Shown piece after piece: positions 20,668 to 29,591 of a DNA stretch of 64,000 bases (the stretch's first letter is position 1; every line of letters starts with the position of its first letter). The notes under the pieces are model-generated. The model was not told the origin of the DNA. It did no database searches and saw only the letters and a program-made list of their open reading frames with translations. The stretch lies in NCBI RefSeq assembly GCF_035685805.1, contig NZ_DASSAB010000034.1, forward strand, positions 1-64,000, written 5' to 3'. Source of the DNA: Dyella_A sp035685805 (GTDB lineage: Bacteria; Pseudomonadota; Gammaproteobacteria; Xanthomonadales; Rhodanobacteraceae). The translations under genes were made by a program, and so were the position numbers.

Positions 20668-23600
20668 TCAAATCGCGCTGGTGCTGGAACTGGCGTCGGC
20701 CGAGGGAGCCTGCCGGCGGGCCATCGACCGATGGAGCATCCGGTTCAGTGCCAGCGGCTTCAACGGCTTATAGAGGACATCCACGCCTTCGCTCAGAAGC
20801 ACCTGTCGCAGCTCAAGATCGCGATCGGCGGTAAGCACCACACTGGACACCTCGCCGTGCAACGCCAGCAGCTCCCGCCAAACCTCCAGCCCGGTGCGAC
20901 CGCCATCGAGGTGGTAGTCGAGGATCTGGATGTCCGGACGCCACGGCACCGCCAGCGCCTGTTCGAGGTGACGGGCCGCGTGCACCTGCCAGCCCCAGCC
21001 GGTCAGCAACTGGCTCAGTGCGGCCAGTGCAGCCGGCTCGTTGTCCAGCACCAGTGCGCGGCCGGCAGCAAGGGGCTGCACCGGCGCCTCAGCGCTCGCC
21101 GGTGGCGCCGCCGGTCGCGCCGCCGGCACTTCCAGATGGAACACGCTGCCGCGCCCGGGCGTGGAGCGCAGGCCCAACGGATGGTCGAGCAGTGCGGCCA
21201 TGCGCTGGGCAATCGAAAGGCCCAGCCCGAGCCCCTGCCCGCCCGCCGCGCTGCCGCGGCGGAACTCCTGGAAGATCGCCTGCTGCTCGTGTGCCGCAAT
21301 GCCCGGTCCGTTGTCCCACACCTCCACGCGCAGCGCGTCGCCGCGCCGGCGCACGCCGAGCAGCACGCGGCCGTCGCCGGCATGGCGCAGCGCATTGGAA
21401 AGGAAGTTCTGCAGCACCCGGCGCAGCAGCTGCGGGTCGGTGCGCACCCACGCCCGCGTGGCGACCACGTCCAGCCGTACGCCGCGGTCGCGCGCGATCG
21501 CCCCGAATTCAGCCGCGAGCGGGTCGAGCACCTCGGCCAGCGGCACCGCACGCGGCTGCGGATGCAGCCGGCCGCCCTCCAGCCGCGCGATGTCGAGCAG
21601 GCCCGCGAGCAACCCCTCGGTGGCGGCCAGCGCGCCGTTGAGGTGCTGCGCAGTGGCGGCGTTGGCGCCGCGCTCGCTCAGAGCGTGTGCGAACAGCTGC
21701 GCGGCGTGCAGCGGCTGCATCAGGTCATGGCTCACGGCGGCGAGAAAACGGCTCTTCGCCTCGTTCGCGCGCTGCGCCTCGTCCGACGCGGCCGCCAGCG
21801 CGCGAGTGCGCTCGTCGACGCGCTGCTCCAGCGTCTCGTTGATGCGCTTGAGCGAACGCTCGGCCTGGCGAAACGCGGTGACGTCGGTGAAGGTGGCGAC
21901 GAAGCCGCCGCCGGGCATCGGGTTGCCGCGAATCTCCACCACCGTACCGTCGGGGAAGCGCCGCTCGGAAAGATGCTGCGTGCCCGCGCGCATGTGCTGC
22001 AGCCGGCGATGCACGCGTGCCTCGCGCGTGTCCTCGTCAAGCACCTCGCCGACGATGCCCAGCGTCACCGCGTAGCGGGTGAGGTCGGCCACCGGGCGCC
22101 CCACCTGCAGCAGTTCCGGCGGGTAGTCGAACAGGCTGGCGTAGCGGCTGTTCCACGCCACCAGCAGCAGCTCGGCATCGACCACGCAGATGCCCTGGCT
22201 CATGTTCTCCAGCGCCGCCTCCAGCACGCGCTGGTTGAAGCGCAGGTCCTGCGCCGCCTCGCCGACGATCGCCGCCACCGTGTCCAGGTCGCCGCGCCCT
22301 TGCCGGTGCACCACCTCCAGCAGCAGTCGCGCCGACGCCGCGCCGATCACTGCCGCCAGCTCGTGCTCGACCTCGGCCATCCGCTCCGGGCCTGCCAGGC
22401 CGCGCTCCGGCGCCTGCGAAAACACGTGCTCGACCCGCTCCGGCGACAGGAACCGCACCGCCAGCGCGCGCAACTCGGCCACCCCCACGTCGCCGACGCC
22501 AGCGGCTCCGGCCGAGCGGCCGTAGCGGGTACCGGCGACCCAGCCGATGACCGCCACGTTCGCCGCCAGGCTCAGCACCACCGCGCGCCCGAGCCGGCTC
22601 CAGTCGCCCAGCCCGAGCAAGCGGTCCGGCGCGAGCCAGTCCTGTCCCAGTGGCCCCGCGAGCAGCCAGCCGGGTACCTGCGGCAGCACCACCGGCAGCA
22701 GGATGTAGAACCACACCGCGGTGCCCGCAGCGAGCCCTGCGAACACCGCGCGCGGCCCCAGCTGCGGTCGGTAGATCGCCACCAGTAATGCCGGTGCCAG
22801 ACCGGCCAGGGCCGAAAAGGAAATGGCGCCGATGTCGGCCAACGCGTCGTTGCGCGCCAGCACGCGGCTGTAGCCCCAGGCCAGAAGGATCACGATGAGG
22901 ATCGCCACCCGCCGCTGGCTGATCACCTCGCCGCGCAGGTCGCCCCGCTCGTCGCGCCCCCAGCCCGCGCGCACCCGCAGCGGCGCGATGAAATGGTTCA
23001 CCACCATCAGGCTCAGCGCCAGCGTGGCCACCACCACCATGCTGGTGGCCGCGCTCAGGCCACCGAGGAATGCCACCAGCGCCAGGCCATGCTGGCCGCG
23101 CGCCATCGGCAGCGCCAGCACGTACAGATCCGACGGCACACCGCTCGGCCCCAGCCACGCGTCGCCCAGCTTCGCCAGTGGCAGGATCGGCAGCGAGATC
23201 AGCAGCATGTACAGCGGAAACAGCCAGCGCGCCGTGCGCACGTGGCGTTCGTCGCGGCACTCCACCACGCCGGCGTGGAACTGGTGCGGCAGGGTGAACA
23301 TGGCCAGCGCTCCGAGCAGGATCAGCGCCGGGAACCCGCGACTGTCGTGCGGCACCGGCAGCGCCGGCGGCAGGTGCGCCGGCAGCGGCGTGAACAGCAG
23401 CGAGCCCAGCGCCAGCATCGCGCCCAGCTTGAACAGCGACTCGAACGCCATCGCCAGCACCAGCCCGCGGTTGTGCGCGGTCGACGAGGCGCGCCGCGTG
23501 CCGAACAGCATCGCAAACAGCGCCATCAGCAGCGCCACGTAGAGCGCCGAGTCCTGCCATGGCTCGGATTCGGCGAGCTGGCCGCGGTTGAGCATGGCGT

Positions 23601-24021
23601 AGCTCATCGCCACCGCCTTCAGCTGCAGCGCGATGTACGGCACGATGCCCATGATGATCACCGCGGTGACCAGCGCTGCCAGCCCCGCGTGGCGCCCCAG
23701 CCGCACCGAAACGAGATCCGCGATCGAACCGGCGTTGTACTCGCGCGCCAGCTGCACCAGCCGGCGCAGCACGGTCACCGCCAGCAGGTACATCAAAATC
23801 GCGCCGACAAACGTCGGCGGCAGCCACCAGCCGGAGCGGCTGGCCTGGGTCACCGTGCCGTAGAACGTCCACGAGGTGCAGTGGATCGCCAGCGACAGCG
23901 CATAAACGATCGCCCAGCGCTTCTCGAACAGCTGCGGCCGCCGCTCACCCAGCAACGCCACGCCGAACAGCAGGCCGAGCCAGAGCAGTGCGGCGGCGGC
24001 GATGAGGGGCGTGCTCAGCAT
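20668..24021 (-). CDS. Sodium:solute symporter-like hybrid sensor histidine kinase (CrbS type)
   Basis: 1117-aa membrane kinase. Domains in order: about 13 transmembrane segments of the SSS/SLC5 fold (1-480); a linker where STAC lies in this family (about 500-600); PAS (about 625-735, LENMSQGICVVDAELLLVAW); HisKA with H765 in FLAAVSHDLMQPLHAAQ; an HATPase with N876 in NALRHAG, then DNGPGI and GLGLGLS; and a C-terminal receiver with phospho-acceptor D1035 in ILDYHLDGG. The layout matches CrbS/MxtR, which control acetyl-CoA synthetase and related genes through a LuxR-type regulator. In this locus the sensed or transported ligand may be 3-hydroxybutyrate or another short-chain acid, which is inference. 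A longer in-frame start runs back into the repeat and was rejected. Confidence 0.9.
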   Translation of the reverse strand: MLSTPLIAAAALLWLGLLFGVALLGERRPQLFEKRWAIVYALSLAIHCTSWTFYGTVTQASRSGWWLPPTFVGAILMYLLAVTVLRRLVQLAREYNAGSIADLVSVRLGRHAGLAALVTAVIIMGIVPYIALQLKAVAMSYAMLNRGQLAESEPWQDSALYVALLMALFAMLFGTRRASSTAHNRGLVLAMAFESLFKLGAMLALGSLLFTPLPAHLPPALPVPHDSRGFPALILLGALAMFTLPHQFHAGVVECRDERHVRTARWLFPLYMLLISLPILPLAKLGDAWLGPSGVPSDLYVLALPMARGQHGLALVAFLGGLSAATSMVVVATLALSLMVVNHFIAPLRVRAGWGRDERGDLRGEVISQRRVAILIVILLAWGYSRVLARNDALADIGAISFSALAGLAPALLVAIYRPQLGPRAVFAGLAAGTAVWFYILLPVVLPQVPGWLLAGPLGQDWLAPDRLLGLGDWSRLGRAVVLSLAANVAVIGWVAGTRYGRSAGAAGVGDVGVAELRALAVRFLSPERVEHVFSQAPERGLAGPERMAEVEHELAAVIGAASARLLLEVVHRQGRGDLDTVAAIVGEAAQDLRFNQRVLEAALENMSQGICVVDAELLLVAWNSRYASLFDYPPELLQVGRPVADLTRYAVTLGIVGEVLDEDTREARVHRRLQHMRAGTQHLSERRFPDGTVVEIRGNPMPGGGFVATFTDVTAFRQAERSLKRINETLEQRVDERTRALAAASDEAQRANEAKSRFLAAVSHDLMQPLHAAQLFAHALSERGANAATAQHLNGALAATEGLLAGLLDIARLEGGRLHPQPRAVPLAEVLDPLAAEFGAIARDRGVRLDVVATRAWVRTDPQLLRRVLQNFLSNALRHAGDGRVLLGVRRRGDALRVEVWDNGPGIAAHEQQAIFQEFRRGSAAGGQGLGLGLSIAQRMAALLDHPLGLRSTPGRGSVFHLEVPAARPAAPPASAEAPVQPLAAGRALVLDNEPAALAALSQLLTGWGWQVHAARHLEQALAVPWRPDIQILDYHLDGGRTGLEVWRELLALHGEVSSVVLTADRDLELRQVLLSEGVDVLYKPLKPLALNRMLHRSMARRQAPSADASSSTSAI

Positions 24022-24079
24022 GGGGCGAGGAGTGAGTGGAGAGGAGTGAGGAGTGAGAGCGAGCCCCCGCACACCATGC

Positions 24080-24312
24080 GCGCAGGACGCGCGCGGCTGT
24101 ACCGGGGCCCCTTTGCGGCGGTGAGGAGCGGACGACAAGGCCCGCAGGGTGGTGGGCAAGGATGCCCGCCACGTTTCGCCGGGGCAGGATGCCCCGTCGA
24201 AACGCCCGGCCGATCCTCACGCATCCGGCGGCCATGGATGGCCGTCGGACGCCGCAACGGGGTGGCCTCTCTTTGGGTTACTTTTCTCTGGCTAAACAGA
24301 GAAAAGTGACTC
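24080..24312 (-). repeat. Dispersed ~230-bp hairpin repeat, copy B
   Basis: Fills most of the 418-nt gap between the sensor kinase and depolymerase genes. It is copy A (6735-6965) in inverted orientation. Stem 1 at 24280-24307 is ACTTTTCTCTG / CAGAGAAAAGT. Stem 2 at 24172-24204 is CGTTTCG..CGGGGC / GCCCCG..CGAAACG (as read on the minus strand). The identical 20-nt block is at 24130-24149. Both arms of the stems changed together relative to copy A. No gene is seen in the gap. Confidence 0.8.
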
Positions 24313-24386
24313 GGGCCGCGACAGCGGCTCGAAACGCTCTTCGCTCCCGCTTTGCCAGGATGTGCCAGGCACCGCGAAGACGCTGG

Positions 24387-24406
24387 ACCCCGGCTTGCGC
24401 CGGGGT
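24387..24406. repeat. REP-like GC hairpin downstream of the depolymerase gene
   Basis: ACCCCGGC-TTGC-GCCGGGGT, flanked by CTGG and GACG, resembles the short palindromic elements common in Xanthomonadales intergenic regions. It lies 33 nt past the depolymerase stop and has no T-run, so it may protect the 3' end of the message. Confidence 0.55.
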
Positions 24407-24439
24407 GACGACCTTCCGGGTCAACCGCACGTCCAGCCA

Positions 24440-25480
24440 TCACTGCTTCGCAGGCAACCCCATCGCGCGCACAGCATCCACCAGCCAGCGCAGCTGCACG
24501 GCGCCGCGGGTGTCGTAGTCGGTGCCGGAGTATCCCCACCAGTCCCAGCATGCCTGCGGATTCAAGGGCGCGAAGCTTGCGCGGGTCTGAGGATAAAGCA
24601 CCGCCACGCCGTAGACGTCGGCCCAGCGGTTGAAGCCGGCGTCGTCGACGAAGGCCCGGCCGATGGCGTCGGCGTTCTGCTTGCAGCCGTGCAGGGCGAC
24701 CACCAGGCCACACGGCTTGCCGGCCGCACACGCGGGCGGCACGTAGACGTAGCCGGTGCTGGCGAGGAAGGCGTCCTTGCCGCCGGGGCGCAGTGCGTCC
24801 TGGTCGAAGCTCAGCAGCTTGCCGTGCGCCCCGTCAGGCTGGCCCGCTGGCTGGCCGAACATCTGGCGGAAGATCTCGCCGGCGGCATCGAAACCGCAGT
24901 GCCCGAGATACGGCGACGCCGACTTGTCGCAGTCGTCGCCCTTGTCTGCCACGGGCAGGTTGTGGCCGAAGTGGCGGCTGCCGTCGTCCACCACCTGCAT
25001 GCGGGCCAGTGCGGGTGTGCCGTCGCGAAGCTGCTGGTAGAAATGCGCGCCGGCCTCGGCCACGGCCGGGGCAACCACGCCGTCGCTGTCGCCGTGCAGC
25101 AGGTAGACGTGCGCGCGGGCCAGCTCAGCGAGCGGGCCAATCTCTCCCGCCGCGGCGCGCTTCCTCGCCGACGCGACCAGGGCGGCCACATCCGGCGCCG
25201 GCGTGCCCTTCATGCACGTGCTCAGTGCCACGTCGAGCTTGCCGCCGGCGCAGCCGTAGGGCCCACCGGCGACGATCGCCGCGTTTGGAAACACGTCCGG
25301 ATAAGCGAGCTGCGCCTGGGTGGCCATGTAGGCGCCGGAAGAGAGGCCGACCACCGCCACCCGCGACGGATCGAGCTTGAGCTTGGGCAGCGCGCCGGAC
25401 GGCTCCCGGGCGCAGGCGGTGCCGGCGATCAGGGTGAGGCCCAGGGCGACGGTGCGAAGCGTGGTGTTGAGACGGGCCAT
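24440..25480 (-). CDS. Secreted PHB depolymerase-like esterase with N-terminal lipase box
   Basis: 346-aa exported hydrolase. Residues 1-24 form a signal peptide. The lipase box GLSSG (catalytic S47) lies near the N-terminus, followed by HGDSDG (Asp) and DGSRHFGH (His). The oxyanion-hole histidine motif VALHGCKQN lies far downstream. This order, lipase box first and oxyanion motif last, is the circularly permuted 'type 2' layout of extracellular PHB depolymerases such as the Penicillium funiculosum enzyme. At least ten cysteines suit an extracellular disulfide-bonded fold. No separate substrate-binding domain is present, so soluble or amorphous polymer may be preferred. The start has AAGGAA upstream. 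It lies 118 nt downstream of the TonB receptor on the same strand. Confidence 0.83.
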   Translation of the reverse strand: MARLNTTLRTVALGLTLIAGTACAREPSGALPKLKLDPSRVAVVGLSSGAYMATQAQLAYPDVFPNAAIVAGGPYGCAGGKLDVALSTCMKGTPAPDVAALVASARKRAAAGEIGPLAELARAHVYLLHGDSDGVVAPAVAEAGAHFYQQLRDGTPALARMQVVDDGSRHFGHNLPVADKGDDCDKSASPYLGHCGFDAAGEIFRQMFGQPAGQPDGAHGKLLSFDQDALRPGGKDAFLASTGYVYVPPACAAGKPCGLVVALHGCKQNADAIGRAFVDDAGFNRWADVYGVAVLYPQTRASFAPLNPQACWDWWGYSGTDYDTRGAVQLRWLVDAVRAMGLPAKQ

Positions 25481-25598
25481 GCGGGTTCCTTGGCAGGAGG
25501 TGAGGCGATTTTGAAGGTAGTGCTTCGGGTAGCCCCTCACCCCAGCCCTCTCCCCGGCGGGGAGAGGGTGCAGAGGTCACTACGGCGCGTGGCGTGCC

Positions 25599-27881
25599 TC
25601 AGAAGTTGTAGCGGGCGCTGAAGTACCAGTTGCGCGGCATGCCGTAGTAGGCGGTGCGGATGTTGCCCACGCTGGAGAACTCCTGGCCGTCGGTCTTGTA
25701 GACGCGGTTGGTGAGGTTCTTCACGCCGGTGCGGAACTGCCAGTGGCCGTCGGCCGAGTCGTAGATGCCAAACAGGCCGACCAGGGTGTTGTTCTTCTGG
25801 CTGAGCGCGGCGTAGTTGTCCACGCTGAGCCAGGTCTCGGTGCGGTAGGAGAGGTCACCGCCGAAGGTCAGCGCGCCGCCGTCGGGCAGGTTGAAGCTCT
25901 GCGTCGCGGCCAGTCGGCTGGTCCACTTCGGCGAGAACGGCACGTGGTCGTGCAGGGTCGGGTTGTACTGCGGGTTGGTCGGATCGAGCCGGGCATCGTC
26001 GAAGCGGCCGTAGCGCGCCTTCAGGTAACCGACCTGCGCCGACAACCGCAGCCCCTCGCCCAGCACCGCGGCACCTTCGAACTCCAGGCCATCCATGCGC
26101 AGCTTGGCCGCGTTGATCACCGGGAACGAGAAGCTCGGCGTGGCTGCGTCGGGGTTGACCACCTCCGACACGCGCGCCTGGAAGTCGTTGTAGTCGCTGT
26201 GGAACGCGGCCACGTTGGCCTGCAGGCGGTTGTCGGCCGAGCGCCACTTCAGGCCTGCCTCGTAGGTCCACACCGTCTCCGGATCGTACTCGGCGGTCTG
26301 GGTGTCGATGGTGCTGTTGGCGCGGCCGTTGAAGCCGCCGGACTTGAAGCCGCGGCTGGCCGACACGTACACCATGGTCTGCTCGTCGACCTGCTTCTGC
26401 AGGCTCACGGTCGGCGTCCACGCGTTCCAGCGCTTGTTGCCGTTGAAGGCCACGGTTTCGTCCAGCACTGCCAGCGCCGGGCCCCAGAACGTGCTGGTGC
26501 TGCGGTCGTAGTTCTTCTTGTCGCTGGAGTAGCGCACGCCAGCGGCGAGCGTCCAGCTGGGCAAGAACTCCCAGTTCATGTGCGCGAACGCAGCGGTGCT
26601 GGTGGTGGTGAGGTCGTCGTCGATGGTGCGCAGGAAATCCACCGGCGTGCCGAAGATGGCGAACAGGTCGCCGGCATAGGCCTCCTGGTGCGAGGGCACG
26701 GTCTCGCGCAGGTAGTAAAGGCCGTACACCGCCTGCAGATTGCTGCCGTTGTCGTACTGCAGCTGCAGCTCCTGGCTGGCCTGCTTCTGGTTGAAGTCCA
26801 CCCGCACGTCGCCCAACTCGTACTGGGAGGCGTCGATATCGATGTACGAGGCGCTGTCGAGCTTGCGGTAGGCGCTGATGCTCTTGAGCGTCCACAGGTC
26901 GTCGAGCTTCCAGCTCAGGTTGAGCGCCGCGCCTTCGTGCTTCAGCGTCTGGCCCTTGTCCGGGCTGAACGAGGTGCGGGTCTGGAAGTTGTACTTCTCG
27001 TCCAGGTTGGGCTGCACCAGCACCTGCGGCCCGAACACCAGGTCGGTCTGGATCAGCGGCGACACCGGCTGGCCCAGCGTGAGGCCGGTGTCCTGCTTGG
27101 TGTAGTCCAGGCTCAGCGTGGCGTCGAAGGCATCGTTCGGGTGGAAGCGCAGCTTGCCGCGCACCGCCTTGGTGTCCTCGTCGTTGTACTTGTGGCCGGT
27201 GGACGGGTCGGTGACGTAACCATCGGTCTTGATCGCCGCGCCGGCCAGCGAGGCCGACCACGCGCCGCCGAGCGGGCCGCTGACGTAGAACTTGCCCTCG
27301 CGCCGGCCGTAGTTGCCAAAGGTCGCCTCGACCGAGCCTTCCGGCGTGTCGGTGGGATTCTTCGTCACGATCTTCACCGCGCCGCCGGTGGAATTCTTGC
27401 CGTACAACGTGCCCTGTGGGCCGCGCAGCACTTCCACCCGCTCCACGTCGAACAGGCTGATCAGCGCGCCCTGGATGCGCGAGTAGTAGACGTCGTCCAC
27501 ATACATGCCCACGCCCGGGTCGAACGTCTGCAGCGCGTCCGGCTGACCGATGCCACGGATGAAGATGTTTACCGCCGACGACGAGCCGCGGCCCTGCACG
27601 ATGTTCATGTTCGGCACCGCGCCCTGCAGGCCGTCGATGGCGTTGGCTTGCAGGTCTTTCATGTCCTCGCCGGTGAAGGCGGAGACAGCCACCGGCACTT
27701 TCTCCAGCGACTCGTCGCGGCGCCGCGCGCTCACGGTCACTGCCTCGAGCTGCTTGGCCTCGGCGCGCTGGGCGCCGGTGTCATTGGCGGTGGCGCTGTC
27801 GGCCTGCTGCGCGTGCAGGGCGGCGCTGCAGGACAGCCCCATCACCAGACCAATCGCCAGACTCAGATGCGTGCGCTTCAT
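25599..27881 (-). CDS. TonB-dependent outer-membrane receptor of the PHB/hydroxybutyrate locus
   Basis: 760-aa precursor with a signal peptide (about 1-24, ending LHAQ), TonB box LEAVTVSARR near residue 45, plug domain (VPVAVSAFTGEDM, GLQGAVPNMNI, RGPQGTLYGKNSTGGAVKI) and a barrel ending YFSARYNF with terminal Phe. It resembles the sugar/terpenoid-type receptors of Sphingomonads and Xanthomonads rather than siderophore receptors. It is divergent from the GntP permease gene across a 202-nt promoter region with the 20-bp motif, and is followed by the depolymerase gene. Uptake of hydroxybutyrate oligomers is inferred from these neighbours; I know of no characterised receptor for them. Confidence 0.88.
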   Translation of the reverse strand: MKRTHLSLAIGLVMGLSCSAALHAQQADSATANDTGAQRAEAKQLEAVTVSARRRDESLEKVPVAVSAFTGEDMKDLQANAIDGLQGAVPNMNIVQGRGSSSAVNIFIRGIGQPDALQTFDPGVGMYVDDVYYSRIQGALISLFDVERVEVLRGPQGTLYGKNSTGGAVKIVTKNPTDTPEGSVEATFGNYGRREGKFYVSGPLGGAWSASLAGAAIKTDGYVTDPSTGHKYNDEDTKAVRGKLRFHPNDAFDATLSLDYTKQDTGLTLGQPVSPLIQTDLVFGPQVLVQPNLDEKYNFQTRTSFSPDKGQTLKHEGAALNLSWKLDDLWTLKSISAYRKLDSASYIDIDASQYELGDVRVDFNQKQASQELQLQYDNGSNLQAVYGLYYLRETVPSHQEAYAGDLFAIFGTPVDFLRTIDDDLTTTSTAAFAHMNWEFLPSWTLAAGVRYSSDKKNYDRSTSTFWGPALAVLDETVAFNGNKRWNAWTPTVSLQKQVDEQTMVYVSASRGFKSGGFNGRANSTIDTQTAEYDPETVWTYEAGLKWRSADNRLQANVAAFHSDYNDFQARVSEVVNPDAATPSFSFPVINAAKLRMDGLEFEGAAVLGEGLRLSAQVGYLKARYGRFDDARLDPTNPQYNPTLHDHVPFSPKWTSRLAATQSFNLPDGGALTFGGDLSYRTETWLSVDNYAALSQKNNTLVGLFGIYDSADGHWQFRTGVKNLTNRVYKTDGQEFSSVGNIRTAYYGMPRNWYFSARYNF

Positions 27882-27979
27882 GGTTTCCCCTTCCCTTTCG
27901 TGAGCTGACCGCGCGGGCCGCCGGCCGTGGACACAACCATCGACGATGGATGCTTGATGGCGGCAAGCCTAGGCAGCGC

Positions 27980-28015
27980 GGGCACGGCTCACACTTGTAC
28001 CTTCGTACAGTGCCC
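27980..28015. promoter_or_regulatory. Divergent promoter element with nested inverted repeats and shared motif, copy 2
   Basis: GGGCAC (27980-27985) and GTGCCC (28010-28015) enclose TGTAC-CTTC-GTACA (27996-28009). On the minus strand 27989-28008 reads GTACGAAGGTACAAGTGTGA, matching copy 1 at 15 of 20 positions. It lies 69 nt before the GntP start and 99 nt before the receptor start, so one bound regulator could control both. Confidence 0.6.
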
Positions 28016-28083
28016 GCGGCGGCGACGCACCCCGATACTCCGGCCCCATTCGTGACTCCCGTCATCGCCGAGGAACCGCAAGG

Positions 28084-29481
28084 ATGGCCTTCCTGATCGT
28101 GCTCGCCGCGCTGTGCTTTCTGATGTTCGCGGCGTATCGCGGCTACAGCGTCATCCTGTTCGCTCCGATCGCCGCGCTGGGCGCGGTGCTGCTGACCGAC
28201 CCGTCGCTGGTGGCGCCGATCTTCACCGGGCTGTTCATGGAGAAGATGGTCGGCTTCCTCAAGCTGTATTTCCCGGTGTTCATGCTCGGCGCGCTGTTCG
28301 GCAAGCTGATCGAGCTGTCGGGTTTCTCCAAGGCGATCGTGGCGGCCACCATCGGGCTGGTGGGGCGCAGCCGGGCGATGCTCTCCATCGTGCTGGTGTG
28401 CGCGCTACTCACCTACGGCGGCGTGTCGCTGTTCGTGGTGGTGTTCGCGGTGTACCCGTTCGCCGCCGAGCTGTTCCGCGCCAGCGACATCCCCAAGCGA
28501 CTGATCCCCGGCACCATCGCGCTGGGTGCGTTCACCTTCACCATGGATTCGCTGCCGGGCACGCCACAGATCCAGAACATCATCCCCACCGCGTTCTTCG
28601 GCACCACCGGCTGGGCCGCGCCGTGGCTGGGCACGATCGGCGCGGTGTTCATCCTTGTCATGGGGCTGAGCTATCTGGAGTGGCGCCGGCGCAAGGCCGC
28701 GTGGGCAGGCGAAGGCTACGGCGACAACCTGCTCAACGAGCCGGCGCCGTTCGAGCACGGCAAGCTGGCCCATCCGCTGCTGGCGGTGCTGCCGCTGGTG
28801 CTGGTGGGTGTGGTGAACAAAGTGCTCACCGACCTGATTCCTCGCCTGTACGGCGCCAGCAGCTCGTTCGTTCCCGCGGTGATCGGCGAACCCGCGCCGG
28901 TGGTGCAGGAGACCGCGAAGATCGCGGCGATCTGGGCGGTGGAAGGTGCGCTGCTGGTCGGCATCCTGTGCGTGCTGTTCAGTGCGTGGAGGCCGGTGAC
29001 GCAGCGCTTCGCCGAGGGCAGCAGGCTGGCCGTCGGTGGCGCCCTACTGGCCTCGATGAACACCGCCTCCGAGTACGGCTTCGGCGCCGTGATCGCCGCC
29101 CTGCCCGGCTTCAAGTGGGTGGCCGACGGCCTGCGTGCGATCCCGCATCCGCTGGTCAACGAGGCGGTGTCGGTGACCGCGCTGGCCGGCATCACCGGCT
29201 CGGCCTCCGGCGGCATGAGCATCGCGCTGGGCGCGATGGCCGACACCTTCATCCGCAACGCCCAGGCCGCCGGCATCCCGATGGAGGTGCTGCACCGCGT
29301 GGCGGCGATGGCCTCTGGCGGCATGGATACGCTGCCGCACAACGGCGCGGTGATCACCCTGCTGGCGGTGACGGGTCTCACGCATCGGCAGTCGTACAAG
29401 GACATCTTCGCCATCACCGTGATCAAGACGCTGGCGGTGGGGGTGGTGATCGCGGTGTATGCGGCGACGGGGGTGGTGTGA
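28084..29481 (+). CDS. GntP-family permease (probable hydroxybutyrate/short-chain acid transporter)
   Basis: Inner-membrane proton-coupled permease, 465 aa with about 12 hydrophobic segments. Conserved GntP-like blocks include TFTMDSLPGTPQIQNIIPT and the C-terminal ASGGMDTLPHNGAVITLL. GntP relatives carry gluconate, but one branch carries 3-hydroxybutyrate (for example the transporter beside bdhA in Pseudomonas aeruginosa). With depolymerase, oligomer hydrolase and receptor genes alongside, 3-hydroxybutyrate is the best guess. It is divergent from the receptor and probably shares its regulation. No bdhA (hydroxybutyrate dehydrogenase) gene is in the window, so the catabolic enzyme must be encoded elsewhere. 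Confidence 0.85.
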   Translation: MAFLIVLAALCFLMFAAYRGYSVILFAPIAALGAVLLTDPSLVAPIFTGLFMEKMVGFLKLYFPVFMLGALFGKLIELSGFSKAIVAATIGLVGRSRAMLSIVLVCALLTYGGVSLFVVVFAVYPFAAELFRASDIPKRLIPGTIALGAFTFTMDSLPGTPQIQNIIPTAFFGTTGWAAPWLGTIGAVFILVMGLSYLEWRRRKAAWAGEGYGDNLLNEPAPFEHGKLAHPLLAVLPLVLVGVVNKVLTDLIPRLYGASSSFVPAVIGEPAPVVQETAKIAAIWAVEGALLVGILCVLFSAWRPVTQRFAEGSRLAVGGALLASMNTASEYGFGAVIAALPGFKWVADGLRAIPHPLVNEAVSVTALAGITGSASGGMSIALGAMADTFIRNAQAAGIPMEVLHRVAAMASGGMDTLPHNGAVITLLAVTGLTHRQSYKDIFAITVIKTLAVGVVIAVYAATGVV

Positions 29482-29591
29482 ACGTCCGGCACGGCACGAT
29501 CGATGACCCGTACTTCCTGGCGCTGCCCAGGCGAGAGCGCGTTGCGGTGCGGCAGATCCGATGCCCCCCCAAAACGCCCCAAGCCCCCGAT

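Noticed and set aside
20395..22788. 797-codon plus-strand open frame
   Set aside because: Complement of the EF-hand and sensor-kinase genes; no ribosome site or motif.
24387..24406. GC hairpin considered as the depolymerase terminator
   Set aside because: No T-run on the minus strand, and its sequence matches REP-like elements, so I list it as a repeat.
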